This document shows positions 53,842 to 62,904 of a stretch of DNA of 64,000 bases, in pieces (the stretch's first letter is position 1; each line of letters opens with the position of its first letter). The notes below the pieces were generated by a model, which searched no databases, was not told the origin of the DNA, and worked only from the letters and a program-made list of their open reading frames with translations. The stretch lies in contig CANFBW010000003.1 in NCBI GenBank assembly GCA_947444925.1, forward strand, positions 1 to 64,000. The letters are read 5' to 3'. This DNA comes from Flavobacteriales bacterium. Lineage in GTDB: Bacteria > Bacteroidota > Bacteroidia > Flavobacteriales_C > GCA-002722245. Both the position numbers and the translations under genes were made by a program.

Positions 53842-54921
53842 TTATTTTGGCGCAAATCTATAGATGAAATAGGCTACCACGCTAAAGAATAAGTTGGGCA
53901 ACCAAACGGCAAACACAGATGGTAAACTAGTGTTGGTCGCAAAAACCTCGCCCACGCGTGATAGGAAAACGTAAATTAAACCGAGGCTAATTCCATAAAC
54001 CAGATGCATGCCCAGTCCGCCTTTTATTTTGCGCGCCGATATGCAAACGCCTATGATGGTGAGGATGAGTATGGAAAAAGGAATGGCTGTTCGTTTGTGC
54101 AGCTCTAACTCGTATCGCTTTACAAAGCCTGATCCTTTTTGTTTTTCTTCTTCGATGAATTTGGTCATCTCGAAATAGTTCATTGTTGCGATAAGATTGG
54201 GCTTGTCGCTGAAGTCGGCCGGATGAAAACTCAAAACAGTGTCTTTGCTATTGCCGTATTCAAAGGTTTCGTTGAGGCCGTCGATGGTTCTAATGCGCCA
54301 GTTTTTTGCCGACCATTTTCCGCTTGTCGTGTCCCACACCAAACGTTCTGCCTTAAACTGACTGATCAATTGACCGTTCTTCAATTGGTCTAAGCCGAAA
54401 TTGTATCCTGTTTTGCTAATCACGCCATAGTTGCTGATGTACAGGAATAAGTCGGGTTTCAATTTGCGGTGTATGTTAACGCCTGGATCAATATGACCTG
54501 TATCGTGGTAGTATTTGTTTTCAAAATCGAGTTTGCGCAAGTTGGTAATCGGAATCAAAAAATGATTGATGAAAATCGACAGTATCAGCAACATCACAGC
54601 TGAAATAAGGTAGGGGCGTAGCAGTCGATTGAAGCTAATGCCTGAACTGAGTATGGCAACAATTTCGTTGTTGCTGGCAAGTTTTGAGGTGAAGAAGATG
54701 ACAGCTAAAAATACAATGAGAGCGTTCAGCATACTGTAAAGCCACGGAATAAAAGTACAGTAGTAATCGAAAACGATCGCTTTTAAAGGTGCTTCTCGGT
54801 CGAGAAAGTCATCTATTTTTTCGGAAATATCAAAGACGATGGTGATCAAGATGAAAATCGCGATAATGAAAAAGAAAGTTCCAAGAAATTTCTTAATGAT
54901 GTATACGTCGAGTTTCTTCAT
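53842..54921 (-). CDS. lptG: LptF/LptG-family permease of the lipopolysaccharide transport complex
   Basis: A 359-residue inner-membrane protein of the YjgP/YjgQ family that, with LptB and LptC, pulls LPS from the inner membrane towards the outer membrane. 'KKLDVYIIKKFLGTFFFIIA' is the conserved amphipathic start, 'SILILTIIGVCISARKIKGG' begins the last helices, and a periplasmic beta domain of about 150 residues lies between helices 3 and 4. Six helices in total are visible. Whether it plays the LptF or the LptG part cannot be decided. It starts 3 bases after the tgt stop. Confidence 0.9.
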   Translation of the reverse strand: MKKLDVYIIKKFLGTFFFIIAIFILITIVFDISEKIDDFLDREAPLKAIVFDYYCTFIPWLYSMLNALIVFLAVIFFTSKLASNNEIVAILSSGISFNRLLRPYLISAVMLLILSIFINHFLIPITNLRKLDFENKYYHDTGHIDPGVNIHRKLKPDLFLYISNYGVISKTGYNFGLDQLKNGQLISQFKAERLVWDTTSGKWSAKNWRIRTIDGLNETFEYGNSKDTVLSFHPADFSDKPNLIATMNYFEMTKFIEEEKQKGSGFVKRYELELHKRTAIPFSILILTIIGVCISARKIKGGLGMHLVYGISLGLIYVFLSRVGEVFATNTSLPSVFAVWLPNLFFSVVAYFIYRFAPK

Positions 54922-54924
54922 CGT

Positions 54925-56055
54925 TTACAAGCGTACTACCAATTGTTTAACCATTTTTTCTTTCCATGGGTGAAAGGTACCGGCAATAATTTGCCGGCGC
55001 GCTTCTTTGACCAGCCACAAGTAAAATGCTAAATTGTGGATGCTGCCAATTTGCTTGCCCAAAATTTCATCACTTGCAAATAAATGTCGCACATAGGCTT
55101 TGCTGTATTCTTTGTCTACAAAAGAAGTTCCGAATTCGTCCAGAGGACTAAAGTCGTTTTCCCATTTTTTGTTTTTGATATTGATGATGCCCTGACTTGT
55201 AAAAAGAGTGCCATTGCGTCCATTGCGTGTAGGCATAACGCAATCAAACATGTCTATGCCCAAGGCGATGTTTTCTAAAATATTACTCGGTGTGCCAACG
55301 CCCATTAGGTAGCGTGGTTTGCTTTCGGGAAGAATATTGCAAACCACTTCTGTCATGGCATACATGTCTTCATGTGGTTCTCCAACCGAAAGACCGCCAA
55401 TGGCGTTCCCTGGAAGATCGAAAGCTGCAATTGCTTCAGCTGATTTGATGCGTAAATCTTTGTAAACACTTCCTTGTACAATAGGAAAAAGTGATTGGCT
55501 ATAGCCATATAAGGGATCGGTAGAGTTGAATCGGTCAACACAGCGTTTCAGCCAGCGGTGTGTCATTTCAATACTTCTGGCGGCATAGCCGTAATCGCAA
55601 GGATATGGAGTGCATTCGTCAAAAGCCATAATAATGTCGGCGCCAATCGTGCGTTGAATGTCCATCACATTTTCTGGAGTAAAGAAATGCGACGAGCCAT
55701 TTATATGGGATCGAAATTTCACCCCTTCTTCTGTTATTTTACGGTTGTCGGCAAGAGAGTATACTTGATAACCGCCACTATCGGTAAGCATCGGTCGATC
55801 CCAGCCGTTGAACTTGTGCAATCCGCCGGCTTGTTGAATAATTTCTGTGCCCGGACGCAAATACAAATGGTAGGTGTTGCCCAGCACGATTTGTGCTTCA
55901 ATGTCGTCTCTCAACTCTCGTTGATGAACGGTTTTAACGGTTGCGGCAGTACCAACAGCCATGAAGATGGGTGTTTCAATAACACCGTGATCTGTTTCAA
56001 TGGTTCCGGCTCGTGCTTTTGACTGCGGATCTTTATGTAGTAAATTGAATTTCAT
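54925..56055 (-). CDS. tgt: queuine/preQ1 tRNA-guanine transglycosylase, without zinc cysteines
   Basis: Tgt exchanges guanine-34 of certain tRNAs for the queuosine precursor preQ1. The 376-residue TIM barrel shows 'GTIETDHGVIETPIFMAVGT', 'DSGGYQVYSLA' (catalytic Asp), 'VQGSVYKDLRIKSAEAIAAF', 'GGLSVGEPHEDMY' and the nucleophile region 'DCVMPTRNGRNGTLF'. The CxCxxC zinc site that normally precedes 'YSRAYLRHL' is missing: here the stretch is 'LDEFGTSFVDKEYSKAYVRH'. The fourth ligand, His in 'SIHNLAFYLW', remains. I recall that many Bacteroidota Tgt proteins share this loss, so it is probably lineage-typical. First gene of the minus-strand tgt-lptG-smpB run. Confidence 0.94.
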   Translation of the reverse strand: MKFNLLHKDPQSKARAGTIETDHGVIETPIFMAVGTAATVKTVHQRELRDDIEAQIVLGNTYHLYLRPGTEIIQQAGGLHKFNGWDRPMLTDSGGYQVYSLADNRKITEEGVKFRSHINGSSHFFTPENVMDIQRTIGADIIMAFDECTPYPCDYGYAARSIEMTHRWLKRCVDRFNSTDPLYGYSQSLFPIVQGSVYKDLRIKSAEAIAAFDLPGNAIGGLSVGEPHEDMYAMTEVVCNILPESKPRYLMGVGTPSNILENIALGIDMFDCVMPTRNGRNGTLFTSQGIINIKNKKWENDFSPLDEFGTSFVDKEYSKAYVRHLFASDEILGKQIGSIHNLAFYLWLVKEARRQIIAGTFHPWKEKMVKQLVVRL

Positions 56056-56261
56056 GAGGGGGCAAAAATAAGCAAATATTATCTTATTAGTGCTAGGCTT
56101 TTTGGATGCGTTGAAAGGGCTGGTTTTCGCGGTGCAGATGACGAATGCCTTGATACAGTTGTGTTTTGTACGCTGTGATAAGGAAATTGAATGCTTGCAT
56201 AAGGTTTGAGAATAAAGATTGTTGTATTATAGCTAAATGTAATTGTTGTAAAATTCTAGCT

Positions 56262-58058
56262 ATGAAATCGACTTTTGTTTTTCAGGTTTTATTGATGCTC
56301 TTGTGTTCGGTGAGTGCTATTGCCCAGTGTAAAGTGTTGGTGTGGTCAGACGAATTTGATCAAGATGGTTTGCTCAATACGGCAAAGTGGCAATATCAAA
56401 CAGGTGGTGGTGGCTGGGGTAACAATGAGCTGCAATACTACACTTCGGCGCGGAGTGAAAATGCCCGCGTTGAAAATGGACATCTCACCATTGAGGCTCG
56501 AAAAGAGGCCTTCCAAGGCAGTCAGTATACATCGGCACGCATCAACTCGAAATTTTCTATCACTTATGGTCGCGTTGAAATGAAGGCGAAATTGCCGCAT
56601 GGTCGCGGTACTTGGGCCGCCATGTGGATGTATCCAACGGGTTCAGGCTACGGAAATGGAGGATGGCCCGACAACGGTGAAATTGATATTATGGAATACG
56701 TTGGCCATGACTCCAATGTAGTGCACGCTTCTGCGCACAGCCACACATTCAATTGGAAAAACAACAATGTGAAAACCAATTGGCAAAAGGTTTCTGGTTT
56801 GGAACACGATTTTCACATTTACGCTTTGGAGTGGGACAGCACTAAAATGGATTATTATGTGGATGACATCAAATATCTATCTGTTACCAACGATGGATCA
56901 GGTTGGCAAGGTTGGCCTTACAATAAGGACTATCACTTGATTTTAAATTTGGCAATTGGTGGTTCGTGGGGCGGGGAAAAAGGTGTGGATGCCAGTGTTT
57001 TTCCAACACAATACCAAATTGATTATGTTCGAATGTACAGCAGTCCGGGAACCTATGCACCGTTGACCGGACCAGCCAAGGTATTTACTGATTCGGTGTA
57101 CCGCTATGAAGTGAGTCAAAATGCAAATGATGTGTATACTTGGCAAGTGCCTAGTGACGCCGCCGTGCAGGGTAAAAACGACAGCAATGTTGTGTTTGTC
57201 AAATGGGGAGCGACTGATGGGAAGGTGATTTCAAGAGTTACGAAGAACTGCGGATACTGGTCGGATTCATTGTCGGTATTCGTGTACGACACCATACAGC
57301 AGCGCCCTTTTGGCGGCAGAGCGTGGCCGATTCCGGGTAGAATTGAAGCGGAGAATTTTGATGTTGGCGGCAAAGGACGGGCGTACCAAGATTTTTCGCA
57401 GGGAAATGCAGGAACATCAACCTATCGCGATGGCGAAGATGTTGACATGGAAAAATGTGCCGACAGCGATAGTACACAAAACGTAGGTTGGATCGCAGAC
57501 GGAGAATGGTTGGAATATACTGTGAATGTTGACTCGGCGGCGAACTATAATTTAAAATTCAGGATTGCCAGTATTTCCGTTGGCGCGGTATTGCATGTTG
57601 AAATGAATGGTGTTGACGTCAGTGGAAGTATTGTGCTGCCCTCTACTTCGGGGTGGCAAGCATGGCAAACGTACAAGGTGTTTTACAAGGCATTGGTTAA
57701 AGGAAAGCAGTTTATGCGTATTATAGTGGATCGCGGTGGATTCAATTTTAATTATCTTGATGTTAGTGTCGGCACTTTAAACGATTTGAACACAGTGGCG
57801 CTTGAAGGTTCGGTGTTTTCGTTGCGCCCAAATCCAACAAAAGACCTTGTTTATTTAACTTTGTCGCCCCTGCGCAATGAAGATGCTCATGTGCGCGTAC
57901 TCAATGTTTTGGGGCAGCAGGTGTTGCAGCAGCACATTTTTTCTTCTGACGTTAATGTACCTGCAGGTATTGATTTGTCTGTGTTTTCGCCTGGCTTTTA
58001 TTTTGTTACAGTGACGCAGGGGGAGCATGTCTTGAGTGCTAAAGTCTGCAGGGATTAA
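56262..58058 (+). CDS. secreted GH16 beta-glucanase with CBM6 and T9SS sorting domain
   Basis: A 598-residue exported enzyme cleaving beta-1,3 or mixed-linkage glucans such as laminarin. The ATG at 56262 gives the signal 'STFVFQVLLMLLCSVSAIAQ'. Residues 23-260 are GH16, with catalytic Glu140 and Glu145 in 'NGEIDIMEYVG'. Residues about 265-345 look like a PKD-type spacer. Residues 358-500 are a CBM6 ('GRIEAENFDVGGKGRAYQD', 'GWIADGEWLEYTVNV'). The last 85 or so residues ('FSLRPNPTKDLVYLTL', 'SVFSPGFYFVTVTQGEHVLS') are a type A T9SS C-terminal domain. The enzyme should be exported by T9SS and anchored or released at the surface. Family calls are firm; exact glucan preference is not. Confidence 0.94.
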   Translation: MKSTFVFQVLLMLLCSVSAIAQCKVLVWSDEFDQDGLLNTAKWQYQTGGGGWGNNELQYYTSARSENARVENGHLTIEARKEAFQGSQYTSARINSKFSITYGRVEMKAKLPHGRGTWAAMWMYPTGSGYGNGGWPDNGEIDIMEYVGHDSNVVHASAHSHTFNWKNNNVKTNWQKVSGLEHDFHIYALEWDSTKMDYYVDDIKYLSVTNDGSGWQGWPYNKDYHLILNLAIGGSWGGEKGVDASVFPTQYQIDYVRMYSSPGTYAPLTGPAKVFTDSVYRYEVSQNANDVYTWQVPSDAAVQGKNDSNVVFVKWGATDGKVISRVTKNCGYWSDSLSVFVYDTIQQRPFGGRAWPIPGRIEAENFDVGGKGRAYQDFSQGNAGTSTYRDGEDVDMEKCADSDSTQNVGWIADGEWLEYTVNVDSAANYNLKFRIASISVGAVLHVEMNGVDVSGSIVLPSTSGWQAWQTYKVFYKALVKGKQFMRIIVDRGGFNFNYLDVSVGTLNDLNTVALEGSVFSLRPNPTKDLVYLTLSPLRNEDAHVRVLNVLGQQVLQQHIFSSDVNVPAGIDLSVFSPGFYFVTVTQGEHVLSAKVCRD

Positions 58059-58109
58059 TATTCTTTTGTCCGGCAATTTCTGTAATTCGTTGATTTTCCT
58101 AAATTTACC

Positions 58110-59228
58110 ATGATTTTGGAATTGATCGGCAACATATTTTTTTATGCCTTTTGCGCTTGTTTCGCATTGTTTGTGTATTTCCTGTTGATGTACGTAAGGC
58201 GTTTGGCGTTTTACAAAGCGCCCGCAATTGAACATAATTTCAGCGAAGGAGTTTCTGTAGTGATATGCGCCCGCAACGAGGCGTTGAATTTGCGCAAGCA
58301 TTTGCCTTTTGTGTTGAATCAAAAATATCCAAATTTCGAAGTTGTAGTTGTTGACGATGGTTCAAGTGACGCTACCGAAAAAGTACTGGCACATTATGCT
58401 GGCGAATTTTCCAATTTGCGCATTGTCAGGATTGATCCAAAGGACAAGGAGGGAAAGGGAAAAAAATATCCATTGTCAGTGGGGATAAAAAATGCAAAGT
58501 ACGAGTATTTGTTAATGACGGATGCTGATTGCTATCCGCGCAGCGAAAGGTGGATACAGCAAATGGCAAATGGTTTCGCGCAGGGAAAAGAAATCGTTTT
58601 GGGCTATGGCAAATACGAAAGAAGAGCAGGTTTTTTAAATCAATTGGTGCAGTGGGATACTTTTTTTGTAGCACTTCAGTATTTTTCATTTGCCTTGGCG
58701 GGCAAGCCATATATGGGGGTGGGTAGAAATTTGGCGTATACCAAATCTCTGTTTGAGAAAGTAAAGGGCTTTGAAAGTCACCGTCATATTATGTCGGGTG
58801 ACGACGATCTTTTTGTAATGGAAGCTGCTACAAAAAATAATGTAGCCATTGTTGTGGAACATGATGCGCATACCGTTTCCCGAAACAAAGAGAATTTTAA
58901 GGAGTGGTATCGGCAAAAGTGTAGACACCTCACCACAGGAAGTGCTTATAAGAAAGGCGTACTTTTTCGTTTGTCTATGATTAATTTTATTTTTCTGCTG
59001 TGGCCCTTATTGTTGCTGGGCAATGTCATTTTGCACAAGTGCTTGTTAGTAGTTTTTGTGATGTGGTTAACAAAAATTAGCATTCAGTATAGTATCTTTA
59101 AATTTACGTTAAGTAAGCTAACAACTAGAGCCAATTTGATATTGTCTGTTATATTTGGAAATGTTTTGATGTTTCTAAGTGTGGCGATTGTTTTTACAAA
59201 CTTGATAACTAAAAAAGATAAATGGTAG
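58110..59228 (+). CDS. membrane-bound glycosyltransferase family 2
   Basis: A 372-residue processive-type or lipid-linked GT2. One N-terminal helix ('FYAFCACFALFVYFLLMYV') precedes the catalytic domain with 'VSVVICARNEALNLRKHLPF', 'VVVVDDGSSDATEKVL', the metal site 'LMTDADCYPRS', the acceptor/base region 'IMSGDDDLFVMEAA' and a 'YRQKCRHL' in the place of the QxxRW-like motif. Three C-terminal helices follow. It probably works at the cytoplasmic face of the inner membrane. The substrate is unknown. It overlaps the sigma factor gene by 7 bases. Confidence 0.88.
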   Translation: MILELIGNIFFYAFCACFALFVYFLLMYVRRLAFYKAPAIEHNFSEGVSVVICARNEALNLRKHLPFVLNQKYPNFEVVVVDDGSSDATEKVLAHYAGEFSNLRIVRIDPKDKEGKGKKYPLSVGIKNAKYEYLLMTDADCYPRSERWIQQMANGFAQGKEIVLGYGKYERRAGFLNQLVQWDTFFVALQYFSFALAGKPYMGVGRNLAYTKSLFEKVKGFESHRHIMSGDDDLFVMEAATKNNVAIVVEHDAHTVSRNKENFKEWYRQKCRHLTTGSAYKKGVLFRLSMINFIFLLWPLLLLGNVILHKCLLVVFVMWLTKISIQYSIFKFTLSKLTTRANLILSVIFGNVLMFLSVAIVFTNLITKKDKW

Positions 59229-59833
59229 TACCAGGACCGAATCTTTCTGAAAAGGCGATGTATGACTACAGCCTTGTGCAGGATGCGATTAAGAATAAAT
59301 CTGAACGAGCATACGTTGAGTTGATGGATCGCTATCGCGATTCTATATATTTCATGTTGTTGAAGATGGTTAACAGTAAGGACGATGCTGACGATTTAAC
59401 GATTGAAGCTTTCGGTAAAGCATTTCGTAAGTTGCACCAATACACGCCCAATTATGCATTTAGTACGTGGCTGTTTAAAATAGCATCGAACAATTGCATT
59501 GATTTCATTAGAAAGAAGAAGAAAAATACATTTTCTCTCAATCGATCGATGGATGATGGAGAAGGTAGTGAGATGGAAATGGACATCAAGGCCGATATTT
59601 TAAATCCGGAAGAAAACTACATCAGAGACCAAAAAATACGATTGATGCAAGATGTGGTTAAGAAACTTAAACCACGTTACCGAACTTTGGTAGAACTGCG
59701 TTACTTTAAAGAATATTCCTACGAGGAAATCGCTGAAGAATTGGATTTGCCTTTAGGAACGGTTAAGGCACAGCTTTTTAGGGCGAGAGAATTCCTTTTT
59801 CAGCTCTTGAAGAACACAGAAGGAAGTATATAA
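59222..59833 (+). CDS. ECF-type RNA polymerase sigma factor
   Basis: A sigma-70 family factor with region 2 ('DRYRDSIYFMLLKMVN', 'DADDLTIEAFGKAFRKLH', 'FSTWLFKIASNNCIDFIRKK') and region 4 ('YFKEYSYEEIAEELDLPLG', 'TVKAQLFRAREFLFQLL'). It has a longer acidic linker between the regions than the one at 44042. No anti-sigma gene is adjacent, so it may be controlled by its own synthesis, as for several constitutive Bacteroidota ECF factors. The ATG at 59222 overlaps the glycosyltransferase end; an ATG at 59258 ('MYDYSLVQDAI') is an equally good start. Confidence 0.93.
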   Translation: MVVPGPNLSEKAMYDYSLVQDAIKNKSERAYVELMDRYRDSIYFMLLKMVNSKDDADDLTIEAFGKAFRKLHQYTPNYAFSTWLFKIASNNCIDFIRKKKKNTFSLNRSMDDGEGSEMEMDIKADILNPEENYIRDQKIRLMQDVVKKLKPRYRTLVELRYFKEYSYEEIAEELDLPLGTVKAQLFRAREFLFQLLKNTEGSI

Positions 59834-59843
59834 TTTTTTCTAC

Positions 59844-59872
59844 AAAGAGCATCTTTTATAGGGATGCTCTTT
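59844..59872 (+). terminator. hairpin terminator after the sigma factor gene
   Basis: AAAGAGCATC (59844-59853) and GATGCTCTTT (59863-59872) form a perfect 10-bp stem with a 9-base loop. The T run is short (TTT within the stem end, then CATTTC). It lies 10 bases after the stop and 20 before rsmG. Confidence 0.75.
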
Positions 59873-59892
59873 TCATTTCACATCTAGAGACA

Positions 59893-60516
59893 TTGAAAAC
59901 ACTTTTGAAATATTTTCCAGATCTAAGCGCCAAACAAATTGATCAGTTTGAGCGCTGTGGACCATTGTATGCGCATTGGAATGAGCAAATCAATCTGATC
60001 TCTCGAAAAGATATTGAGCATTTGTACGAACACCATATATTGCATTCTTTGGCAATTGCCAAAGTGGTGCCTTTTAAGAGCCGAACGAAAGTGTTGGATG
60101 TAGGCACGGGTGGTGGTTTCCCCGGTATTCCATTGGCTATTCTATTTCCCGACGTTGATTTTATGCTAGTGGATTCTATTGGAAAAAAGATCAAGGTAGT
60201 GCAAGAAGTGGTGGATGCATTGGGTTTAGCCAACGTGCGCGCAAAGCAAATACGCGCTGAAGAAATTGAAGAAAAATTTGATTTTATAGTGTGCAGAGCT
60301 GTGACCACATTGCCTGAATTTATGGGGTGGATCCGCAATAAATATTCGGTAAAAAGTTTCAATTACATCAACAATGGTTTGCTTTATCTCAAAGGTGGCG
60401 ATATCAAAGATGAGGTTGCCGCAGTGAAGGGAAAAGCTAAATTGTACAATATAAGCGACTTTTTTTCTGAAGAATTTTTTGAAACGAAGAAAGTCGTTTA
60501 CATCAAGAGATTTTAA
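59893..60516 (+). CDS. rsmG: 16S rRNA (guanine527-N7)-methyltransferase
   Basis: RsmG (GidB) methylates G527 of 16S rRNA using S-adenosylmethionine. The 207-residue protein begins at a TTG with 'KTLLKYFPDLSAKQIDQFER', then 'HWNEQINLISRKDIEHLYEH' and the SAM-binding motif 'KVLDVGTGGGFPGIPLAI'. 'MLVDSIGKKIKVVQEVVDAL' and 'DFIVCRAVTTLPEFMGWI' complete the family pattern. No ATG precedes the conserved region, which makes the TTG start credible. It is followed by a small lipoprotein gene after 17 bases. Confidence 0.95.
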   Translation: MKTLLKYFPDLSAKQIDQFERCGPLYAHWNEQINLISRKDIEHLYEHHILHSLAIAKVVPFKSRTKVLDVGTGGGFPGIPLAILFPDVDFMLVDSIGKKIKVVQEVVDALGLANVRAKQIRAEEIEEKFDFIVCRAVTTLPEFMGWIRNKYSVKSFNYINNGLLYLKGGDIKDEVAAVKGKAKLYNISDFFSEEFFETKKVVYIKRF

Positions 60517-60533
60517 ATTTAAATGCAATTAAA

Positions 60534-60959
60534 ATGAAGATTTCAAACTTGGCTAAATTTCCAATTCTATTATCGCTGTTTGCGTTTGCTGCGACGTCTT
60601 GCACAAAAACCATTGGAGAATGCGATACGGCAGTCAATTGTACTGCTGATTTCACTTATATTGATTTGGAATTGAAGGACACTTTGGGTAAGCCCTATAT
60701 TTTAGACAGCTATACCGTAACTCCTGCAAGTGGTGGAGCTGCTGTTATTTCAAAAACAATTAATGCCGCAACCGATAGTACTGGACATTACATAGTGATG
60801 TCGGACACTGAAAAAAGCAAAGTCACAAAAGATGGAGTCTATTTTGATTTCGTTGGAAAGAAGGGCGATTCAATTGTTGTTAGTCAACCCTACAGAATTG
60901 CACACGACTGCTGTCATGTGGTGATTAAATCAGGATTGTCAATAGTGGTGATTAAGTAA
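60534..60959 (+). CDS. small predicted lipoprotein, function unknown
   Basis: A 141-residue lipoprotein with signal 'FPILLSLFAFAATSC' (Cys23). The mature part has four further cysteines ('GECDTAVNC', 'HDCCHVVI') and alternating hydrophobics, as in a small beta sandwich. 'ADFTYIDLELKDTLGKPYIL' suggests an Ig-like fold. No family is recognised. It is the last plus-strand gene before a convergent Usp gene 4 bases away. Confidence 0.75.
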   Translation: MKISNLAKFPILLSLFAFAATSCTKTIGECDTAVNCTADFTYIDLELKDTLGKPYILDSYTVTPASGGAAVISKTINAATDSTGHYIVMSDTEKSKVTKDGVYFDFVGKKGDSIVVSQPYRIAHDCCHVVIKSGLSIVVIK

Positions 60960-60963
60960 GTCG

Positions 60964-61857
60964 CTATTTGCGTTTCGCTGCTTTTTTTTCAATTCTCTTT
61001 AAGCAACTTTCATTGAAACCCAGCACGGGGATTCGAATTTTTGAGAGTGTACTTTTGACAGTGCTCTTTTTAAATACGCGGTCAATAAAGGTATTGGTAT
61101 GCGAGGTGATACACAGCAAGTCGATTTTATTGTTGTCTATATATTCGTTGATTCCACCAGAAACACTCAAGTTGGGTTCTATTTCCGCTATGATATTGGC
61201 ATAATGAAAATTCAAAACCTTCCTTTTGAAATTTACCAAGTCTTTGGCGTTGATCACGTGGCGACCATCGTCAATGTGTAATAATGTCAATTGTGCATCA
61301 AACATTTCGGCAAAGCCAGCAAGATAGTGTTCAACAGCCTTGTCTTTATTGCTTATTTCAGTGGGATATAAGATGTCGCTCACGCCCACAGTGTCGTATT
61401 TGTGAGGCACGATAAGCACAGGACATGCAGAGCTGCGAAGTATTTTTAGTGCATTTGATCCGAAAATTCGGTCTTCAATTGAGTTGATGCCTTGCGAAGC
61501 CATTACCACCAAATCAATGTTTTGCTGCTCAATAAAATCAAAAACAATGTCCTGAAATGAGCCCTCAACGATGTGTTCGTGTAAGGCACTTTTCATTTTC
61601 ATGCGAATATCAGCGGTATACCTGCGCAACAAGAAAGCGGCAGCGTGTTTGAAGTCGGTGATTTCTCCGTAAATCACTTGATCTTTGTCTAGTTCAGCGA
61701 TTTTTTCGGCAATTAACTCTTCGTATTTAGGCTTGTAGCAATATAAAAGATGCAGGTCTGCTCCCGTTTTGTTTGCGAAAAACACAGCGAAGTCCGTAGC
61801 GTTTACAGCGGCTTGGGACAAATCGGTTGTTAAAAGTATTTTTCTGATGACAGACAT
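60964..61857 (-). CDS. universal stress protein, tandem UspA domains (copy 2)
   Basis: A 297-residue tandem Usp protein, distinct from the one at 31567. The first domain begins 'IRKILLTTDLSQAAVNATDF' and has a loop 'MASQGINSIEDRIFGSNALK' where the first Gly of the ATP motif is Ala. The second begins near residue 155 ('VSDILYPTEISNKDKAVEHY') and ends 'STLSKIRIPVLGFNE'. The C-terminus is strongly basic. A general stress role is inferred from the family only. Confidence 0.9.
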   Translation of the reverse strand: MSVIRKILLTTDLSQAAVNATDFAVFFANKTGADLHLLYCYKPKYEELIAEKIAELDKDQVIYGEITDFKHAAAFLLRRYTADIRMKMKSALHEHIVEGSFQDIVFDFIEQQNIDLVVMASQGINSIEDRIFGSNALKILRSSACPVLIVPHKYDTVGVSDILYPTEISNKDKAVEHYLAGFAEMFDAQLTLLHIDDGRHVINAKDLVNFKRKVLNFHYANIIAEIEPNLSVSGGINEYIDNNKIDLLCITSHTNTFIDRVFKKSTVKSTLSKIRIPVLGFNESCLKRIEKKAAKRK

Positions 61858-62236
61858 TCCGTGCTTAAATTTTGCTCAAAAATACAGCAATTTGTGGCTT
61901 ACTCAATAAAAAAAATAATAAATATTGCTGGTGCATTTTGGTAAACTGTATTTACGGGTCATACAGGAGCTTAGGCTATGGAAAATGTGCTCCAATCAAT
62001 GGATTGATCTAAGTTTGGCGATGCGCACTTGACTAAGGTTTCCAGATTCAAGTAAATATTTTTTTCGGTGAGGCAACCGTCCTTTGTTACTTGCGTCTTG
62101 CTATTGAAGATATTTTTTATTCTTGACACAATAGATTATATTTGATAACGTTACGTCAACAAACACTTAAAAAAAACCATAGCCTATAGAAGCATTTCTA
62201 CTCCTGTTTACATGTTGAATTAAAAACAAAGAGAGT
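61858..62236. other. 379-base gene-free region upstream of a sigma factor gene
   Basis: No frame with coding character was found. It is AT-rich. It holds TATATTTG at 62137-62144, a match to the Bacteroidota -7 consensus with a T-rich stretch (62113-62118) at the -33 distance but no TTG. It also holds a 10-base inverted repeat, TAGGCTATGG at 61972-61981 and CCATAGCCTA at 62177-62186. The likely transcript start near 62151 would give a leader of about 85 bases. Confidence 0.4.
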
Positions 62237-62836
62237 ATGCTTATATCTAATTTGAGTGACCACGAACTCGTGCAGTCCTACATCAAAGGCAATGAAGAAA
62301 GCCTGAAAATCCTTATTAAAAGACACAAATCAAAGGTGTATTCCTACATCCGATTTACGATGAAGGATAAGGATTTGGCCGATGATTTTTTTCAAGACAC
62401 CTTCATTAAAGTTATTAATACCTTGAGATTGGGGCGTTATGATGAAAAAGGAAAGTTTCTTCCTTGGGTGATGCGCATTGCACACAACCTGATGATTGAT
62501 CATTTTCGCAAGCAAAAGAACATGCAGAAGGTCAATGTGCGTTCGAAGGACAATGAAGAATTGGATATTTTCGATCGTATTGACTCCAAAGAAATGAATG
62601 TTGAGCAGCAAATGGTTGATAGTCAAATTAAGTTGGACGTGCTGAAACTCATTGATTACCTTCCAGCAGAACAAAAGGAAGTGGTGCTTTTGCGACATTT
62701 TGAAGACATGAGTTTTAAAGAGATCGCCGAGCAAAAAAACATCAGCATCAATACCGCTTTGGGTCGCATGCGCTATGCGTTGATCAACTTAAGGAAATTG
62801 GTAAAAGACAACAATATGGTATTGTCGATGGATTAA
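62237..62836 (+). CDS. ECF-type RNA polymerase sigma factor
   Basis: A 199-residue sigma-70 family factor. Region 2 is in 'HKSKVYSYIRFTMKDKDLAD', 'DFFQDTFIKVINTLRLG' and 'FLPWVMRIAHNLMIDHFRKQ'; region 4 in 'RHFEDMSFKEIAEQKNISIN' and 'TALGRMRYALINLRKLV'. The start is 'MLISNLSDHELVQSYIKGNE'. It resembles the group of Bacteroidota sigma factors that lack a neighbouring membrane anti-sigma and are followed by a short soluble protein, as here. It has the longest leader region in the window, which may carry control. Confidence 0.94.
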   Translation: MLISNLSDHELVQSYIKGNEESLKILIKRHKSKVYSYIRFTMKDKDLADDFFQDTFIKVINTLRLGRYDEKGKFLPWVMRIAHNLMIDHFRKQKNMQKVNVRSKDNEELDIFDRIDSKEMNVEQQMVDSQIKLDVLKLIDYLPAEQKEVVLLRHFEDMSFKEIAEQKNISINTALGRMRYALINLRKLVKDNNMVLSMD

Positions 62837-62904
62837 ATTTTTCGCGTATAGCAATAGTGTTGTGTAATGGTCGTTATCCAAGCATAACCAACTCAATATT
62901 GCGT

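Noticed and set aside
53374-54000. tmRNA gene beside smpB
   Set aside because: The flanking gaps are 6 to 15 bases; there is no room for ssrA.
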